Shown: in pieces, positions 52,571 to 55,173 of the stretch | Layout: each line of letters starts with the position of its first letter | Position numbering within the stretch: position 1 is the stretch's first letter | From: Bacteroidetes bacterium HGW-Bacteroidetes-7 | GTDB lineage: Bacteria > Bacteroidota > Bacteroidia > Bacteroidales > UBA932 | Assembly: GCA_002842465.1 (NCBI GenBank) | Contig: PHDA01000020.1 | Span: 1-55,173, forward strand | DNA: 55,173 bases | Reading direction: 5' to 3' | Translations under genes and position numbers: made by a program | The notes under the pieces: generated by a model | Database searches by the model: none | The model's input: only the letters and a program-made list of their open reading frames with translations | What the model was told of the DNA's origin: nothing

Positions 52571-53567
52571 CTTGCTGATAAGCTCGTGCATTTCTGTTGT
52601 GCTCTGTGAGATTTGATGCAAAAATGTGAGACCCGTCAAGGGTAGCTTTGGCGCAAAAATAGAGGTAGTTGTGTTTTTTGTATCCTAGGACAGAATCGAT
52701 TATTCCCGGTGACGGAAGTGTTATAGGACCTGGAGGTAATCCCTTTATTTTGTATGTGTTATAAGGTGAGTCAATCTCCAAATGTCTGAAAAGAATTCTC
52801 TTGATGGCAGGGTCATTCAATGCAAACTTAATAGTCGGGTCGGCCTGAAGTGGCATTCCAATCTTTAATCTGTTAATGTATACTCCGGCAATAACCGGAT
52901 GCTCGGTTGTAAGATTACTCTCTTCTGCCACAATGGATGCCAAAGTTGTTACCTGAATTGGAGTTAGCCCCAGCTCAGTTGCTTTTTTTACTCTATTCTC
53001 ATTCCAAAACCTGTCATACTCTTTCTTGAACCTTAAAACCAAATCTGTTGGCTTTACAGTCCAGTAAACTTCGTAAGTATTTAACAGAAAGATTGCCGGA
53101 AATGTCTCTTTGGTGAATCCTAAAGAGTCAACCATTTTTATGTCAGTCAGAGTTTGTAGTACCTCAAGGGAATCGCTCTCTGTTTTACCTGAAATTATTG
53201 AGGCCAATTTTTCCATCGAACGAATGTTTCCCGATAATGTCAGATTATGCGGACTCTGCCATCCAAGGCGAAAAGTTCTGACAAGCAGGCGATTATTCAT
53301 GCCTTCGGTTATTTTATACCTTCCCGGTTTAATATTCCCCTCCAGTTTATAATACTCTGCAGCTTTCGTAAATCTTCTCAGATTTATTATTCTGCCTGTT
53401 TCATTAAGCTGTTGGCTTAGTTTGTTTAAATCTGTATTCTGATATATAAAAAGATATGATATGCCTTCGTTTGTGTTTGATTTGAAATGGGCTGACCATA
53501 TAGATGTCAGCAATAGTGCGATTGATAGGATGACCAGTGATAGGGAAGGGTATAGATATTTTTTCAT
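52551..53567 (-). CDS. mltG: Endolytic transglycosylase MltG
   Basis: The 338-residue protein has one N-terminal membrane segment (about residues 8-26) and a YceG/MltG domain. The catalytic Glu is in the ASIVAEESNL motif and the conserved GVYINRLKIGMPLQADPT follows; GLPPGPITLPSPG is also typical. MltG cuts nascent glycan strands and sets their length. It begins one base after the glucosaminidase stop, so the two cell-wall hydrolase genes form an operon. Confidence 0.95.
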   Translation of the reverse strand: MKKYLYPSLSLVILSIALLLTSIWSAHFKSNTNEGISYLFIYQNTDLNKLSQQLNETGRIINLRRFTKAAEYYKLEGNIKPGRYKITEGMNNRLLVRTFRLGWQSPHNLTLSGNIRSMEKLASIISGKTESDSLEVLQTLTDIKMVDSLGFTKETFPAIFLLNTYEVYWTVKPTDLVLRFKKEYDRFWNENRVKKATELGLTPIQVTTLASIVAEESNLTTEHPVIAGVYINRLKIGMPLQADPTIKFALNDPAIKRILFRHLEIDSPYNTYKIKGLPPGPITLPSPGIIDSVLGYKKHNYLYFCAKATLDGSHIFASNLTEHNRNARAYQQAISRLK

Positions 53568-53568
53568 G

Positions 53569-54507
53569 TTATCTTAATTTAATTTCATATCCGGCAAAAG
53601 GCTCATCTCCCTTTTTCATATTGTTAATTTTATAAAGACTGTTTAGCCTTATGGCGTATTTTTGTGATATGAAGTACATTGTTTCACCCGATTCTGCTAT
53701 ATGTTTAGAAAGGTCTTTGTCGCCTCTCTCTCTCTTTTTTTCAAGGTAAACGATAGTCCCTTCACTAATTGGTACATCTGAATTAAGGTCGTTAAAACGG
53801 AGTAACTCTCTTGTGAAAAGATTGTATTCTTTGGCCAGAGATGAATAAGAGTCTCTCTCTCCGGCAATTATAAATGTGATTCCGTTTCTGTTAAGATGTT
53901 TTCTGGCTAATGAGAATTTATATAGGTCAGAAGCAATTCTGAGATCTATTTCGTACTCATTTTCAACTTGTGATGGGCTTGGCGGAAGATCGGACGAGGA
54001 ACTATCGTATTGGTATAGTTTATGATCTTCAATTATTTTAATGAGCAGCTGTGCATAATTTGGATTTGTTGCATATCCCGCACTTTTAAGACCGTGTGCC
54101 CATGCTTTGTAGTCCAGCGGGTCAAGGTCAAAAAGCAATTTGTATCTCTCCCTGTATCTTAAAAATTCCGAGTGGTCTGTAAATGATCCTTCGGGGTGGG
54201 AATATTTTCTGAAACATTCGTTTTTTTCGTCATCGTCATGAAGAATAGTTTCGCCGTTCCAGTTATGACATTTGATTCCAAAGTGATTGTTTGCCTCAAT
54301 AACAAGGCGTGAATTTCCGTTGCCGGACTCAAGACATGCCTGGGCAAGAATAATGCTGGCCGGTATTCCATGGCTTTTCATTTGCCTTATTGCAAGGTCT
54401 TTATATGTTTTAATATACTCTTCTCTTGTAATTCTTTGGGCAAGAACAGTGCCTGAAAGCATCAACAGGGTGGAGAGGAGGATTAATTTTCTTGCTAAAA
54501 ATGGCAT
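53569..54507 (-). CDS. GH73 glucosaminidase with LysM domains
   Basis: The 312-residue exported protein has a signal peptide (residues 1-23, VLAQ), a glucosaminidase domain of the GH73 type (about 28-170; the catalytic Glu in ILAQACLESGNGNS) with HFGIKCHNW, and two LysM-type wall-binding repeats (about 200-255 and 268-312). It should cleave N-acetylglucosaminyl bonds in peptidoglycan. It forms a two-gene operon with mltG, with one base between stop and start. Confidence 0.93.
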   Translation of the reverse strand: MPFLARKLILLSTLLMLSGTVLAQRITREEYIKTYKDLAIRQMKSHGIPASIILAQACLESGNGNSRLVIEANNHFGIKCHNWNGETILHDDDEKNECFRKYSHPEGSFTDHSEFLRYRERYKLLFDLDPLDYKAWAHGLKSAGYATNPNYAQLLIKIIEDHKLYQYDSSSSDLPPSPSQVENEYEIDLRIASDLYKFSLARKHLNRNGITFIIAGERDSYSSLAKEYNLFTRELLRFNDLNSDVPISEGTIVYLEKKRERGDKDLSKHIAESGETMYFISQKYAIRLNSLYKINNMKKGDEPFAGYEIKLR

Positions 54508-54565
54508 AACAGATAAACTCTGTCCGCAAAATTACTAATTTTGCAACAATCTCAAATAAAATTAA

Positions 54566-55045
54566 ATGGAGCAAAAGAGTATTGTTATTCATTATGATGA
54601 ATATCAAAAAAACGAGGGGCTTGATATAAACGACAAAAAGCTTCTGGAATCTGCAATGATAGCTGCCGGTGATGCTTATGCACCTTATTCCAATTTTCAT
54701 GTCGGAGCAGCAGTAAAGCTAAGTAACGGGGAGGTAATCTCTGCCAGCAATCAGGAGAATGCCGCATATCCTTCGGGGTTGTGTGCCGAGAGGGTTGCCA
54801 TTTTTTATGCCCATGCAAAATATCCCGATGCCTACATTGAATCGTTGGCTGTTACAGCTAAAGTAGATGGAAAACAGTGTGAAAGCCCAACATATCCTTG
54901 TGGTGCATGCAGGCAGGTTATGGCAGAATCTGAATTAAGGGGCGGACATCCTATTAAAATAATAATCGGAGGAGAAAAATTTACTCAGATTGTAAATAGC
55001 ACTGATTCACTTCTTCCCTTTGTTTTCGACAATCTGCCAAAATAG
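54566..55045 (+). CDS. cdd: Cytidine deaminase
   Basis: The 159-residue enzyme converts cytidine and deoxycytidine to uridine forms. The zinc site is Cys73-Ala-Glu75 (SGLCAERVAI) and PCGAC (Cys112 and Cys115). The SNFHVGAAV substrate-binding segment is at residues 42-50. It is the tetrameric, one-domain form. It is divergent from the glucosaminidase gene. Confidence 0.95.
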   Translation: MEQKSIVIHYDEYQKNEGLDINDKKLLESAMIAAGDAYAPYSNFHVGAAVKLSNGEVISASNQENAAYPSGLCAERVAIFYAHAKYPDAYIESLAVTAKVDGKQCESPTYPCGACRQVMAESELRGGHPIKIIIGGEKFTQIVNSTDSLLPFVFDNLPK

Positions 55046-55071
55046 TTTTTTAACTTTTAAGGAAATTGTAT

Positions 55072-55079
55072 TACCTTTG
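55072..55079 (+). promoter_or_regulatory. Candidate -7 box for the SRP RNA gene
   Basis: TACCTTTG matches TAnnTTTG. The RNA would start about 7 bases later, at the G-run of its closing stem. The -33 region has TTTTT at 55046-55051 instead of TTTG. Confidence 0.6.
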
Positions 55080-55082
55080 TGC

Positions 55083-55173
55083 GGGGTAAGTCATATACGA
55101 CCAGCTCCCACTGAACTCCCCCAGGATCGGAAGGTAGCAAGGGTAGGTGGTTGTAGCGGTGCGATATATTAAG
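55083..55173 (+). ncRNA. ffs: Signal recognition particle RNA (4.5S type), cut by the window edge
   Basis: The SRP domain IV signature is clear: CCCAGGATCGG and GGAAGGTAGCAAGGG around 55120-55145. The left strand (GTCATATACGACCAGC) begins to pair with the right strand (GGTTGTAGCGGTGCGATATATTA), but the 3' end of the hairpin lies beyond the window. It binds Ffh for membrane protein targeting. Confidence 0.93.

Noticed and set aside
1..55173. Search for CRISPR arrays, prophage, integrase sites and toxin-antitoxin pairs
   Set aside because: No regular short repeats with spacers and no recognisable phage or mobile genes were seen; all long open frames match housekeeping or envelope families.

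Overview
The window reads as one piece of chromosome from a Bacteroidota bacterium, most likely order Bacteroidales. Evidence: promoters of the TTTG-N19-TAnnTTTG type with little sign of Shine-Dalgarno sequences; Bacteroidota-typical families (glutamine synthetase III, DUF4296, DUF5606, DUF6340, DUF6427, DUF3276/PUR-alpha, PnuC-type vitamin transporter next to a TonB receptor); and the tig-clpP-clpX order. No phage, transposase, CRISPR array or conjugation gene was seen. Coding density is high and most genes are housekeeping.

Layout. 1-3.6 kb: tRNA-Leu, then tig-clpP-clpX, closed by a terminator nested inside a perfect 28-bp inverted repeat. 3.6-9.8 kb: a nitrilase-family enzyme on +, then on the minus strand an M20 peptidase and the aromatic operon pheA-aminotransferase-DAHP synthase/chorismate mutase. 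That operon is preceded by a leader peptide of 25 codons rich in Phe and Tyr, followed by a mutually exclusive antiterminator/terminator pair. 9.4-13.8 kb, minus: small outer-membrane protein, deoC, dtd, radical SAM enzyme, amidohydrolase, DUF4296 lipoprotein. 13.8-18.8 kb: purD-DUF6427 on +, aminotransferase and a PBP4-type carboxypeptidase on minus. 18.9-29.4 kb, +: glnN, purM-like, a lipoprotein related to glutamate racemase, DEDD exonuclease, RlmI-like methyltransferase, free-methionine sulfoxide reductase, M1 aminopeptidase lipoprotein, EamA transporter, tRNA-Cys. 29.5-37.6 kb: PUR-type protein on minus, then nusB-yajC-ybbR-coaE-DnaJ/TerB-DUF5606-rimO-fabG-M55 peptidase-DUF6340 and a small basic protein. 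37.66-38.0 kb: RNase P RNA on minus, divergent from a TPP riboswitch that leads a TonB receptor and a PnuC/PnuT transporter. 41-46.6 kb, +: murK-like kinase, murQ, recR, sodium:solute symporter, mqnA, corA. 46.6-55.2 kb: POT transporter (minus), rpsA, rnz, ctpA (+), mltG and a GH73/LysM glucosaminidase (minus), cdd (+), and the start of the SRP RNA at the right edge.

Two themes connect separate parts. Cell-wall turnover and recycling recurs: PBP4, MltG, GH73 glucosaminidase, MurK/MurQ, a lipoprotein M55 D-aminopeptidase, a lipoprotein Glu-racemase homologue and a POT transporter. Regulation by nascent RNA appears twice: the Phe/Tyr attenuator of the aromatic operon and the TPP riboswitch of the thiamine uptake operon. 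The attenuator and the exported racemase-like lipoprotein are the two points I would follow up first.
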